From the NCBI RefSeq assembly GCF_030719215.1, contig NZ_CP120983.1:5952001-6016000 (forward strand): a stretch of DNA of 64,000 nt, given 5' to 3'. How positions within the stretch are numbered: the stretch's first letter is position 1; every line of letters begins with the position of its first letter. The position numbers and the translations under genes are program-made. Of the stretch, positions 24,390 to 32,633 are shown in pieces. The stretch comes from Streptomyces sp. Alt3. GTDB lineage: Bacteria > Actinomycetota > Actinomycetes > Streptomycetales > Streptomycetaceae. The notes beneath the pieces are model-generated. The model was given only the letters and a program-made list of their open reading frames with translations, searched no databases and was not told the origin of the DNA.

Positions 24390-25397
24390 TCAGGCGCGGT
24401 CGTCCGCCGGGTAGCGGACGCCGATCCGGTCACGCACCGCGTCGAGCGTCCGCATCACGGCGAGCGAACCCTCCAGCGGCACCAGCGGGGACTCCGTCTC
24501 GCCCGCCAGCAACGCGCGCGTCACCTCGGCCGCCTCGTACTGCATGCCCGAGAGGCCCTGCGGGCCGGGGCCCGTGACGACCTTCTCCGGCTCGTGGCCC
24601 GACCGGTGCAGGAAGAAGTGGTCCGGGTGGAAGAAGTCCCGCGGGAGGTCGATCCGCCCCTCCGTGCCGGTGACGGTCGCGGAGGTCGGCAGGTTGCCGA
24701 CGATCGAGCAGCTCAGCAGCGCCGTCGCACCGGAGTCCCAGCCCAGCAGCATCCCGGTGTTCAGGTCGACACCCTCCGGGGACAGCAGCGCGTCGGCCTG
24801 CACCCGGTCCGGTTCACCCAGCAGCAGCTGGGCGAAGGACACCGGGTAGACCCCGAGGTCCAGCAGCGCGCCGCCGCCCAGCGCGGGGTCACGCAGCCGG
24901 TGCTCGGCCCCGAAGGTGCCCGCGAAGCCGAAGTCGGCCTGCACCGTGCGGATCTCACCGATCGCGCCGTCCCGCACCAGCTCCGTGATCCGGCGGACCA
25001 GCGGATTGCAGTACGTCCACATGGCCTCCATCAGGAACAGCCCGCGCCCCCGGGCCAGATCGACCAGCTCCCGCGCCTCACGCGCGTTGAGCGTGAACGC
25101 CTTCTCGCACAGGACGTGCTTGCCGGCTTCCAGAGCGAGCCCGGCCGCCTCCCGGTGCGCCGAGTGCGGGGTGGCGACGTACACGACGTCGACGGAGTCG
25201 TCCGCGACGAGCTCCGCCCAGCTGCCGTACGCCCGCCCGATGCCGAACCTGTCGGCGAACGCCCGCGCGGAGGCCTCGGTGCGGGAGGCGACGGCCACTA
25301 CCTCGGCCCCGGAGTCCCGCATCGCCAGCAGGTCCTCGGTGAACCTCGCGGCTATGCCGCCCGTCGCCAGTACACCCCAACGCACAGTCCCGCTCAT
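24390..25397 (-). CDS. Gfo/Idh/MocA family oxidoreductase
   Basis: 335 aa. N-terminal NAD(P)-binding Rossmann domain 'VRWGVLATGGIAARF' (5-19) with 'VAVASRTEASARAFADRFG'; the EKP-like motif is 'KHVLCEKAFTLNAREAREL' (about 92-110), followed by the 'FLMEAMWTYCNPLVRRI' region typical of the dihydrodiol/trans-dihydrobenzene dehydrogenase-like branch. It likely oxidises a sugar or cyclitol; the substrate is not determinable. ATG 25397 has GAGGGCGGG upstream. It is divergent from a Bcr/CflA-type exporter. Confidence 0.88.
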   Translation of the reverse strand: MSGTVRWGVLATGGIAARFTEDLLAMRDSGAEVVAVASRTEASARAFADRFGIGRAYGSWAELVADDSVDVVYVATPHSAHREAAGLALEAGKHVLCEKAFTLNAREARELVDLARGRGLFLMEAMWTYCNPLVRRITELVRDGAIGEIRTVQADFGFAGTFGAEHRLRDPALGGGALLDLGVYPVSFAQLLLGEPDRVQADALLSPEGVDLNTGMLLGWDSGATALLSCSIVGNLPTSATVTGTEGRIDLPRDFFHPDHFFLHRSGHEPEKVVTGPGPQGLSGMQYEAAEVTRALLAGETESPLVPLEGSLAVMRTLDAVRDRIGVRYPADDRA

Positions 25398-25479
25398 GCC
25401 GCCCGCCCTCACAAAAAGGTATCGACCACTACGACTGACCTGAGAGCATAGATGCGGATTCAACGAAGCGGAGACGAGG

Positions 25480-26859
25480 ATGCCGGACAGCGGCGCGAGC
25501 CGGGCCCAGCAAGAGCACGAGCACATACCGACGAAGAACAGTGAGGGCGCCGCACTCGGCGCCCAGGCCACCGCCACCCCCACCGCTGCGGGTGTGCCGG
25601 CCATCTCCACCGACATCGCGCCAGGCCTTCCGGGCGCCTCCACGACCACCGCACGGCGGGCCGGCCTCCTGGTCACCCTGGTGCTGGGCGGGCTCACCGC
25701 CCTGCCGCCGCTCTCCATGGACATGTACCTCCCGGCACTCCCGGAGGTCACCGACGCGCTGCACGCCCCCGCCGCGACGGTCCAGCTCACCCTGACGGCC
25801 TGCCTCACCGGCATGGCACTCGGCCAGCTCGTCGTCGGCCCCATGAGCGACCGCTGGGGCCGGCGCACCCCACTGCTCCTCGGCATGGTCGTCTACGTGA
25901 TCGCCACCGCGATCTGCGCCGTCGCCCCCACCGCGGAACTCCTCATCGGCTTCCGCCTCCTGCAGGGCCTGGCCGGAGCCGCGGGCATCGTGATCTCCCG
26001 GGCCGTCGTACGCGACCTGTACGACGGCGACGAGATGGCCCGGTTCTTCTCCACACTGATGCTGATCTCGGGAGTCGCGCCCGTCATCGCACCCGTGATC
26101 GGCGGCCAGGTACTGCAGTTCACCGACTGGCGCGGCATCTTCGTCGTCCTGACCTTCGTCGGCGTGCTGCTCACCCTCGTCGTCTGGAAGTGGCTCCACG
26201 AGACACTCCCCGCGGAAAAGCGGCACACCGGCGGTGTCGGGGACGCGCTGCGCACCATGCGCGGGCTGCTCGCCGACCGGGTGTTCACCGGCTACATGAT
26301 CGCGGGCAGCCTCGCCTTCGCCGCGCTCTTCGCCTATGTGGCCGCGTCCCCGTTCGTCGTCCAGGAGATCTACGGGGCCTCGCCCCAGACCTTCAGCCTG
26401 CTCTTCGGGATCAACTCCATCGGGCTGATCGCCGTCGGCCAGATCAACGGCAAGCTGCTCGTCGGGAGGGTCAGCCTGGACAAGGCGCTCGGCCTCGGCC
26501 TCGCCGTCATCTCCGTCGCCGCGGTCGCCCTGCTGCTGATGACCTCCGGGGTCTTCGGCGAGGTCGGCCTGGTGCCGGTGGCCGTCGGGCTGTTCGTGCT
26601 CATGTCCGCGATGGGCCTGGCGATGCCGAACACCAACACTCAGGCCCTGATGCGCACCAGGCACGCGGCCGGCTCGGCCTCCGCGCTGCTGGGAACGTCC
26701 CAGTTCCTGATCGGCGCCATCGCCTCGCCCCTCGTCGGGATCGCCGGTGAGCGGACCGCCGTGCCGATGGCCGTGGTGCAGGTGGTCTGCGCGCTGTCCG
26801 CGGTGGTGTTCTTCCTGCTGCTGTGCCGTCCGTGGCGGGGCGCGGGCACCGTGCGGTAA
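25480..26859 (+). CDS. MFS multidrug exporter, Bcr/CflA type
   Basis: 459 aa with 12 predicted helices after a long polar N-terminus of about 60 residues. Bcr/CflA hallmarks are 'LPPLSMDMYLPALPEVTDAL' in helix 1, 'LGQLVVGPMSDRWGRRTPLL' (motif A) and 'RLLQGLAGAAGIVISRAVVRDLYDG'. Relatives export bicyclomycin, chloramphenicol and sulfonamides; the actual substrate is unknown. ATG 25480 has GGAG about 8 nt upstream. It ends at a strong bidirectional terminator. Confidence 0.9.
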   Translation: MPDSGASRAQQEHEHIPTKNSEGAALGAQATATPTAAGVPAISTDIAPGLPGASTTTARRAGLLVTLVLGGLTALPPLSMDMYLPALPEVTDALHAPAATVQLTLTACLTGMALGQLVVGPMSDRWGRRTPLLLGMVVYVIATAICAVAPTAELLIGFRLLQGLAGAAGIVISRAVVRDLYDGDEMARFFSTLMLISGVAPVIAPVIGGQVLQFTDWRGIFVVLTFVGVLLTLVVWKWLHETLPAEKRHTGGVGDALRTMRGLLADRVFTGYMIAGSLAFAALFAYVAASPFVVQEIYGASPQTFSLLFGINSIGLIAVGQINGKLLVGRVSLDKALGLGLAVISVAAVALLLMTSGVFGEVGLVPVAVGLFVLMSAMGLAMPNTNTQALMRTRHAAGSASALLGTSQFLIGAIASPLVGIAGERTAVPMAVVQVVCALSAVVFFLLLCRPWRGAGTVR

Positions 26860-26895
26860 CCGCACGCCGAGGGCTGAGCGGATCCTTACGTGTGA

Positions 26896-26925
26896 GAGGG
26901 CCCGGGCGAATCCGCCCGGGCCCTC
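26896..26925. terminator. Bidirectional terminator
   Basis: Perfect 13-bp stem GAGGGCCCGGGCG / CGCCCGGGCCCTC with loop AATC, between the convergent stops at 26859 and 26948. Confidence 0.85.
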
Positions 26926-26947
26926 GCGTGCACCGTGCCGGGCTCCC

Positions 26948-28267
26948 TCAGCCCACCCGCGGGTAGCCCAGCAGGTGCAGCCGGTCCTTGCGGTCGGTCC
27001 AGCGGAACACGCCGGTGTCCGAGGTCTCCGTGCCGGGCAGCCGGGTGTTCGGCGGCAGGGCCTCGACCTCACCGGTCGTGAAGCTCATCGTCACAGGGCC
27101 GCCCCCGCCGTCCTCCAGCACCTCGTCCGCGTCGCGCACGCTCGCCACGCCGTAGGCGCTGCCCCCGTCCGTCACCGACACGAGCGTCAGGTCGGCCGCC
27201 CCGCCCTCGTCCTCGAAGCAGAACCCCTTCCTCGCCTTCAGGTCGAAGGCCAGGTTCCCCGCGACCAGGTACCCGCCCGAGGGCGAGACGACGGCCCGCG
27301 GACGGCTGCCCGGCTCGATCTCCGGTGCGTGGCACTCCACGGAGACGACCGGCGTCCCGCTCTCCGCGTCGTGGACCGTCCACATCCGGTGGGTGGCGGC
27401 CCGCTCCGCCCCCTCGGCGAGCCGCCACGTCGCCAGGACCAGCCCCGGCGCCACGGCGGCCGGGACCCCGGTCGCCGGATCCGCGCCCTTCGGCGCGGTC
27501 CTCCTGCTGAACCAGCCTCCGCGCACCCAGAACTCGCGCGCACCGCTCAGCAGCAGGCCCCCGGCCGTCTGCCCGCGTACCTCGGTGAGCTGCTTGCAGG
27601 CCGTACACCCCTTCGGATACGTCAGCGCGGACGCGGCGGTCTCCGTCACCTCGCCGTCGACCGGGTCCACGGCCACGCTGTCCGCCCCGCCGTCGCTGAT
27701 CAGGATGTCCGGGCCGGTCGCCGTGACGACCGGTGCGCCCGTCCAGGGGACCTCGACCCGCAGCCGCGCCCCGTCCACCACGTCGTACACGTCGAGGGAG
27801 ACGAAGTACCCCGAGGATTCGAGGCCCTCGCCGGTGCGTCCGTAGGCCCAGGTCACGAAGTACTGCCGGTCGTCCTTGGCGACGGTGAGCAGCTTCGGGA
27901 AGCGCGACGGGTCCGGCGGCCGCCAGGCCTCGCCGCTCCAGCCCGCCCGGCCGGTCGCCGTGTCCAGGGTCCGCAGCCGGTAGCGGTTCCCAGGCGCCCG
28001 CACCAGATACGCCAGCCGGCCCGTCGTGTGCGAGACGGCGTATTCGGGGCCGGCGCCGACGACCTCCCAGCCGCGAGCCGTCGTGTACTCCGGGGGGACG
28101 TCCAGCCGTGTCGCGGGGCCGGTGCTCCTCCTCGCGGGCTTCGCGGGCTTCGCGGGCTCCCCGTCCCCGCCGCCCCCACCAACGCCGCCGCACGTCGCCG
28201 TCAGGAGCAGCAGTGCGAGGAACAGCACCCCGCCCACCAGAGCCAGGCGCACGATCCTCTGCCTCAT
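26948..28267 (-). CDS. Membrane-anchored protein of unknown function, possible beta-propeller
   Basis: 439 aa. N-terminal anchor 'LALVGGVLFLALLLLTATCGG' (residues 8-28) could be a membrane helix or a poor lipobox; a Gly-rich and Lys/Pro/Ala-repeat linker (PAKPAKPAR) follows. The extracellular part has repeated short strands with Trp/Gly turns ('LRTLDTATGRAGW', 'VSLDVYDVVDGARLRVEVPW', 'VAVDPVDGEVTE', 'VHDAESGTPVVSV') as in PQQ-like beta-propellers. A CTACK pair of cysteines lies near 220. No catalytic residues recognised. ATG 28267 follows a G-rich ribosome site. Confidence 0.75.
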   Translation of the reverse strand: MRQRIVRLALVGGVLFLALLLLTATCGGVGGGGGDGEPAKPAKPARRSTGPATRLDVPPEYTTARGWEVVGAGPEYAVSHTTGRLAYLVRAPGNRYRLRTLDTATGRAGWSGEAWRPPDPSRFPKLLTVAKDDRQYFVTWAYGRTGEGLESSGYFVSLDVYDVVDGARLRVEVPWTGAPVVTATGPDILISDGGADSVAVDPVDGEVTETAASALTYPKGCTACKQLTEVRGQTAGGLLLSGAREFWVRGGWFSRRTAPKGADPATGVPAAVAPGLVLATWRLAEGAERAATHRMWTVHDAESGTPVVSVECHAPEIEPGSRPRAVVSPSGGYLVAGNLAFDLKARKGFCFEDEGGAADLTLVSVTDGGSAYGVASVRDADEVLEDGGGGPVTMSFTTGEVEALPPNTRLPGTETSDTGVFRWTDRKDRLHLLGYPRVG

Positions 28268-28419
28268 GGTCCCCCCGATGAGTCGTACCCCGGGCAATCC
28301 CGGCGCGGCGCCGGTCAGCGTAACAACGGGCCCATGGCGAGCGGCAGTTCGGTTCAGCAGTCGCTGCGTCCCGGTTGCGCACCGGGCCACCGGGCTGCGG
28401 AGGGAGGGGCCGCTGCGCC

Positions 28420-28425
28420 TACAAT
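28420..28425 (+). promoter_or_regulatory. -10 box for a leaderless transcript
   Basis: TACAAT at 28420-28425 ends 6 nt before GTG 28432. No purine-rich ribosome site lies between, so the mRNA probably begins at the start codon. No clear -35 is seen. Confidence 0.55.
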
Positions 28426-28431
28426 TCGGCG

Positions 28432-29427
28432 GTGAACGCCACCCTCCCCACCGCGGAAGCCCTGCGTGCGGCGCTGGCCGCCCTGCTCGACGGGCTGCCC
28501 CCGACCCAGGCCACGCAGGCCGTCGACCGGCTGATCGCAAGCTACCGCGGGACCACCCCCACCGACGCCCCCATCCTGCGGGACCGCTCGGACGTCGCCG
28601 CCTACGCCGCGTACCGGATGCCCGCGACATTCGAGGCGGTACGGTCCTGCCTCGCCGCCCTCCGCGAGGCCGCGCCCGACTGGGTGCCCGCCACCCACAC
28701 CGACATCGGGGGCGGCACGGGCGCGGCGAGCTGGGCGGTCGCCGGGGCCTGGGACGGGCCGCGGACGACGGTCCTGGACTGGTCGGAGCCCGCCCTCGCG
28801 CTCGGCCGTGAACTCGCCGAGGCGTCCGGCATCCCCTCGCTGCGGGCCGCCACCTGGGAGCGGGCGACGATCGGCACCTCACCGGCTCCGGCGTCCGCGG
28901 ACCTGGTGACCGTCTCGTACGTGCTCAAGGAGCTCACGGCCGCGGACCGGGCCACGGTCGTGGACGCCGCGGCGGCGGCCGCGCAGGCGGTGGTGATCGT
29001 GGAGCCCGGCACCCCCGACGGCTACGACCGCGTCATCGAGGCCCGCGACCGGCTGATCGCCGCGGGGATGGGCGTCGCGGCCCCCTGTCCCCATGACGAC
29101 ACCTGCCCCATCGAGCGGGGCAAGGACTGGTGCCACTTCTCGGCCCGAGTCAGCCGGTCGTCCCTGCACCGCCAGGTCAAGGGCGGCTCGCTCAGCCACG
29201 AGGACGAGAAGTTCAGCTACGTCGTGGCGACCAGGTTCGCCACCGCTCCCGCCACCGCCCGGGTCACCCGCAGGCCGCAGATCCGCAAGGGACAGGTGCT
29301 GCTGGAACTCTGCACGAAGGACGAGGCCCTGCAACGTGCCACGGTCACCAAGCGGCACGGAACGCTCTACCGCGCCGCCCGTGACACCGCGTGGGGCGAC
29401 GCCTGGCCGCCGCCCGAGGACGACTGA
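28432..29427 (+). CDS. Rsm22-like small ribosomal subunit methyltransferase
   Basis: 331 aa. SAM-binding motif 'HTDIGGGTGAASWAVAGAW' (about 86-104) is followed by 'TVLDWSEPALALGRELA', then 'VIVEPGTPDGYDRVIEARDRL' and the cysteine cluster CPHDDTCPIERGKDWCHF (about 222-239), which with a further Cys makes the Fe-S/zinc site of the Rsm22 family. The 'HRQVKGGSLSHEDEKFSYV' segment is also typical. Mitochondrial Rsm22/METTL17 assists ribosome small-subunit assembly; the bacterial role is inferred. Leaderless GTG start. Confidence 0.87.
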   Translation: MNATLPTAEALRAALAALLDGLPPTQATQAVDRLIASYRGTTPTDAPILRDRSDVAAYAAYRMPATFEAVRSCLAALREAAPDWVPATHTDIGGGTGAASWAVAGAWDGPRTTVLDWSEPALALGRELAEASGIPSLRAATWERATIGTSPAPASADLVTVSYVLKELTAADRATVVDAAAAAAQAVVIVEPGTPDGYDRVIEARDRLIAAGMGVAAPCPHDDTCPIERGKDWCHFSARVSRSSLHRQVKGGSLSHEDEKFSYVVATRFATAPATARVTRRPQIRKGQVLLELCTKDEALQRATVTKRHGTLYRAARDTAWGDAWPPPEDD

Positions 29428-29430
29428 CGG

Positions 29431-29488
29431 GTCCTCCGCGGCAGGGGTGGCCGCGGGCCCTCACGCGGCCCGCGGTGCCACGGAGGAC
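29431..29488. terminator. Large convergent terminator
   Basis: Nested inverted repeats: outer arms 29431-29443 and 29476-29488 (one mismatch), inner arms CCGCGGGCC (29451-29459) and GGCCCGCGG (29467-29475). It sits between convergent stops at 29427 and 29508. Confidence 0.65.
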
Positions 29489-29507
29489 GGGCCCGGGTCC
29501 CTCCCTC

Positions 29508-29948
29508 TCAACTCAGCTGTTCGGCCAGTCCGACGATGACGCCCTCCGGGCCGCGGAGGTAGCAGAGGAGATAGCTGTCCTCGAAACGGGCGATCTCGCC
29601 CACGAGTTCGGCGCCGTGAGGGCGCAGCCGGGCGATGGTGTCCTCCAGGTCGTCGACCGCGAACATGACGCGGTGCGTGCCCAGAATGTTGTGCGGCCGG
29701 TCACGCGGCCCGGCGTCGATCGCCCGGGGGCTGCGGTACTTCGCCAGTTCGAGCCGGCTGTGACCGTCCGGGGTCCGGACCATCGCGATGTCGCAGTGTG
29801 TTCCTTCGAGTCCGGTGCACCCGTCGGCGAAGGGGCCCTGGACCTCCGCCCTGCCCTCCAGCTCCATACCGAGTTCCACGAAGAACGCGATGGCGGCATC
29901 CAGGTCGTCGACCACGATGCCCACGTTGTCCATCCGCTGAACGGCCAT
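29508..29948 (-). CDS. VOC (glyoxalase/bleomycin-resistance fold) protein
   Basis: 146 aa, two beta-alpha-beta-beta-beta modules: 'MDNVGIVVDDLDAAIAFFVELGMELEGRAEV' and 'THRVMFAVDDLEDTIARLRPHGAELVGE', ending 'SYLLCYLRGPEGVIVGLAEQL'. Possible metal ligands are the early polar strand residues and Glu in the last strand (PEGVIVGLAE). Members isomerise, cleave or sequester small molecules; no specific activity can be claimed. ATG 29948 has AGGAGAG 7 nt upstream. The dimethylargininase gene ends 110 bp upstream on the same strand. Confidence 0.85.
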   Translation of the reverse strand: MAVQRMDNVGIVVDDLDAAIAFFVELGMELEGRAEVQGPFADGCTGLEGTHCDIAMVRTPDGHSRLELAKYRSPRAIDAGPRDRPHNILGTHRVMFAVDDLEDTIARLRPHGAELVGEIARFEDSYLLCYLRGPEGVIVGLAEQLS

Positions 29949-30058
29949 GTCCGTCTCTCCTTCTTCCTCGTACGGCCGGTGGTGGCCGCTGACGGCCCTG
30001 GGACGGAGCCGGTGGCACGTTCTCGACATCGCCGCCGGGAAGAAGCCGGACGTGCCCC

Positions 30059-30874
30059 TCAGGTCCGCAGCTCCTGGGTGCAGCACTTCACGCTTCCACC
30101 GCCCTTGAGCAGTTCGCCCAGATCCATCGGCACCGGTTCGAAGCCCCGGTCCCGCAGCGGGGCGAGGAGGCCCACCGCTGCCTGCGGGAGCAGCACGTGG
30201 CGGCCGTCGCTGACCGCGTTGAGGCCCAGCCGGGCGGCGTCCGCCTCCTCGGCCAGCAGCGCGTCGGGGAAGAGCCGGGCCAGTACCGACCGGCTGCCAG
30301 GCGAGAAGGCGCCGGGGTAGTACATGACCTCGTCGGCCTCGTCGTCGAGGACGCAGAGCGCCGTGTCCAGGTGGTAGTAGCGCGGGTCCACCAGGTCGAG
30401 GCCGATCACCGGGCGGCCGAAGAACTCCTGGGCCTCGCCGTGGGAGAGCGGACTGGACCGGAAGCCCCGCCCGGCCAGCAGGTACGAGGCGGTCACCGCG
30501 AAGTCGCCCTCGCCCTCGTTGACATGGGCCGGCTCGTGGATCTCGGTGAAGCCGTCGGCCCGGAACCACTCCCGGTGCGCCTCGGCCTCCGCGAACCGCT
30601 CCCGGTAGGCGAACAGGGCGCCCAGCACCCGCCCGTCGATCACGGTGGCCCCGTTGGCGGCGAACACCATGTCGGGCAGGTCCGGGCGGGGGGTGAGGAG
30701 CTCCACGGTGTGGCCGAGGGCCCGGTAGCGGTCGCGCAGGTCCTCCCACTGGGTGGTGGCCAGGGGCAGATCGACGGGTTTCGACGGATCCATCCACGGG
30801 TTGATGGAGTACGTGACCTCGAAGTGGTCCGGGGCGCACATCAGGTAGCGACGAGGGGTGGCGTCACGGGTCAA
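30059..30874 (-). CDS. ddaH: Dimethylargininase / arginine-deiminase superfamily hydrolase
   Basis: 271 aa. Features of the DDAH branch of the guanidino-group modifying superfamily: 'RYLMCAPDHFEVTYSINPWMD', 'DMVFAANGATVIDGRVLGA', the acidic 'NEGEGDFAV' loop, the catalytic-His segment 'YYHLDTALCVLDD' (about 167-179) and a C-terminal 'GGGSVKCCTQELR' with the nucleophilic Cys. It should hydrolyse N-methylated arginines to citrulline and amines, or act on a related guanidine. TTG 30874 has GAGGAG 7 nt upstream; no ATG/GTG alternative. Divergent from a TetR gene. Confidence 0.87.
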   Translation of the reverse strand: MTRDATPRRYLMCAPDHFEVTYSINPWMDPSKPVDLPLATTQWEDLRDRYRALGHTVELLTPRPDLPDMVFAANGATVIDGRVLGALFAYRERFAEAEAHREWFRADGFTEIHEPAHVNEGEGDFAVTASYLLAGRGFRSSPLSHGEAQEFFGRPVIGLDLVDPRYYHLDTALCVLDDEADEVMYYPGAFSPGSRSVLARLFPDALLAEEADAARLGLNAVSDGRHVLLPQAAVGLLAPLRDRGFEPVPMDLGELLKGGGSVKCCTQELRT

Positions 30875-31032
30875 TGAAGGCTCCTCACGAACGGCGGCCT
30901 CGGCCGCGGAACGGTGGGATGCGCACGGGGTGTGTGCGTGAGTTCATGGTGCGCCCGACCGGGCCGTTGCGCTGTGATCCGTTCGGGTGGTTCACGCGGA
31001 CGGAAAGGCGGGTACGACGGCCGCGGACAAGA

Positions 31033-31044
31033 CGATACGTATCG
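31033..31044. promoter_or_regulatory. Candidate TetR operator
   Basis: Perfect 12-bp palindrome CGATACGTATCG, 26 bp before the TetR ATG and within the divergent gap to ddaH. The ATACGTAT core resembles operators of small TetR repressors. Confidence 0.5.
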
Positions 31045-31069
31045 GGCCGTGACCCTCTAGGGTGGCCGG

Positions 31070-31699
31070 ATGTCATCTCACAGGACCCCCGACTCCAGCC
31101 GCCGGAGCGACCGCTCCCGCCGCGCGATCCACGAAGCCGCGCTCGCACTCGTCGGCGAGGTGGGGTACGCCCGGACGACCATCGAGGGTATCGCCGCCCG
31201 CGCCGGGGTCGGCAAGCAGACGATCTACCGCTGGTGGCCGTCGAAGGCGGCGGTGCTCATGGACGCGTTCCTCGACATGGCCGCCAGGCAGGCGGCGGAG
31301 GCGGACGCGTCGGGCGGGGGCGGTGAGGACGGCATCCCGGACACCGGTGATCTGGCGGCGGACCTCAAGCTGGTCGTGCGGGCCACGGTCGACGAACTGA
31401 ACGACCCCGAGACCGAGGCGCCCACCCGTGCCCTGACCGCCGAAGGCGTCATCGATCCGGTGCTCGGGGCCCAGTTCGTCGAGAGTCTGCTCGAACCGCA
31501 GCTCCAGTTGTACGTCACACGCCTGCGGGCCGGCCAGGAGGCCGGCGAGGTGCGCGCGGACGTCGATCCACGGATCGCGGTGGAGCTCCTGGTCGCCCCG
31601 CTCACCCACCGCTGGCTGCTCAGGACGCTTCCGCTCACGCACGAGTACGCGGACGCCGTCGTCGACCACGCCCTCCGGGGGCTCTCGGCCCGCACCTGA
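31070..31699 (+). CDS. TetR/AcrR family regulator
   Basis: 209 aa. The helix-turn-helix is 'ARTTIEGIAARAGVGKQTIYRWWPSKAAVLMDAFLDM' at about residues 35-71; the C-terminal ligand domain is 'IDPRIAVELLVAPLTHRWLLRTLPLTHEYADAVVDHALRGL'. A palindrome at 31033-31044 just upstream suggests autoregulation and perhaps control of the divergent dimethylargininase. ATG 31070 is preceded by GGGTGG. Inducer unknown. Confidence 0.87.
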   Translation: MSSHRTPDSSRRSDRSRRAIHEAALALVGEVGYARTTIEGIAARAGVGKQTIYRWWPSKAAVLMDAFLDMAARQAAEADASGGGGEDGIPDTGDLAADLKLVVRATVDELNDPETEAPTRALTAEGVIDPVLGAQFVESLLEPQLQLYVTRLRAGQEAGEVRADVDPRIAVELLVAPLTHRWLLRTLPLTHEYADAVVDHALRGLSART

Positions 31700-31840
31700 A
31701 TCCGGCCACGCGTTTCATGACAGTGCGTACACGGGTGGATCCCTCCGCGTGACCGTCCGGGCACCCGCTTGGCGACTCCGGCCACCCCAGGAGCAGGATG
31801 GTGCGACCATGGACGTGTAACCACTCAGGTGAGGGGATAG

Positions 31841-32584
31841 ATGGGCGCCGATTCCGGCCGCTATCGCGGCACAGAGGGCAGGATTTCCCAGTGGCTGCGC
31901 AGGCGGCCCAAACCGCAGCCGGAGGCCGACGACGCGGCGCGGCTGGAGCTGCTCCTGGCCGTCGCGGAGGCAGGAATGCCGATCTCGCCCGCCGCGCATC
32001 CGTCCGGGTACCGATGTTCCTGCGAACGCATCGGCTGTCCCACGCCCGCGCGGCACCCGGTCTCCTTCGCCTGGCAGACGCAGTCCACGACGGACCGCGG
32101 ACAGATCGAGCGGTGGGCGGCCGGCCAGCCGCTGGCCAACTTCATCACCGCCACAGGCATGATCCACGACGTCCTCGACGTCCCCCTCGCCGCAGGGCAG
32201 GCCGCGCTGGACCGGCTCACCGCCGCGGGCATCGACGTCGGGCCCGTGGCCCGGTCCGGTGCCGACCGGATGCTCTTCTTCACCGCCACCCGCGGCACGC
32301 CGGACGACGAGGACGAGTGGTGGCCGTGCGAGCTGGACTGCCACCCCGAAACCATGGACGAGCATCCCGGTCTCCGCTGGCACTGCCGGGGCAGCTACGT
32401 CCTCCTGCCCCCCGCGAGGCTTCCCGGCGATCTGGACGTGCACTGGATCCGCGGACCGGAGAACCCGTTGCCCGATCCGCTGACCCTGCTGGAGACGCTC
32501 ACCGACGCCTGCGCGCAGTACGCCGACACGGCCGACGAGAGTGATCTCGACCACGATTCGGTGGCCTGGCCGCTCAGCCGCTGA
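31841..32584 (+). CDS. Bifunctional DNA primase/polymerase N-terminal-domain protein
   Basis: 247 aa. It resembles the N-terminal prim-pol (PF09250) domain seen in phage/plasmid primases: 'LLLAVAEAGMPISPAAHPSGYRCSCERIGCPTPARHP' (with a CxCxxxxC cluster that may bind zinc), 'QSTTDRGQIERWAAGQPLANFITATGMIHDVLDVPLAAGQAALDRL', and a late 'GSYVLLPPARLPGDLDVHWIRGP'. The DVLDV stretch stands where the catalytic acidic pair lies. No helicase domain follows and no mobile-element genes adjoin, so this is the chromosomal stand-alone type common in Streptomyces, of unknown role. ATG 31841 has GAGGGG upstream. Confidence 0.8.
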   Translation: MGADSGRYRGTEGRISQWLRRRPKPQPEADDAARLELLLAVAEAGMPISPAAHPSGYRCSCERIGCPTPARHPVSFAWQTQSTTDRGQIERWAAGQPLANFITATGMIHDVLDVPLAAGQAALDRLTAAGIDVGPVARSGADRMLFFTATRGTPDDEDEWWPCELDCHPETMDEHPGLRWHCRGSYVLLPPARLPGDLDVHWIRGPENPLPDPLTLLETLTDACAQYADTADESDLDHDSVAWPLSR

Positions 32585-32597
32585 GGGCGCGACGGCC

Positions 32598-32623
32598 CGG
32601 CCCGGCGGGACCCCGCCGGGCCG
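32598..32623. terminator. Bidirectional terminator
   Basis: Twelve-bp stem CGGCCCGGCGGG (32598-32609) / CCCGCCGGGCCG (32612-32623), between convergent stops at 32584 and 32634. Confidence 0.75.
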
Positions 32624-32633
32624 TCCGCGGCGG

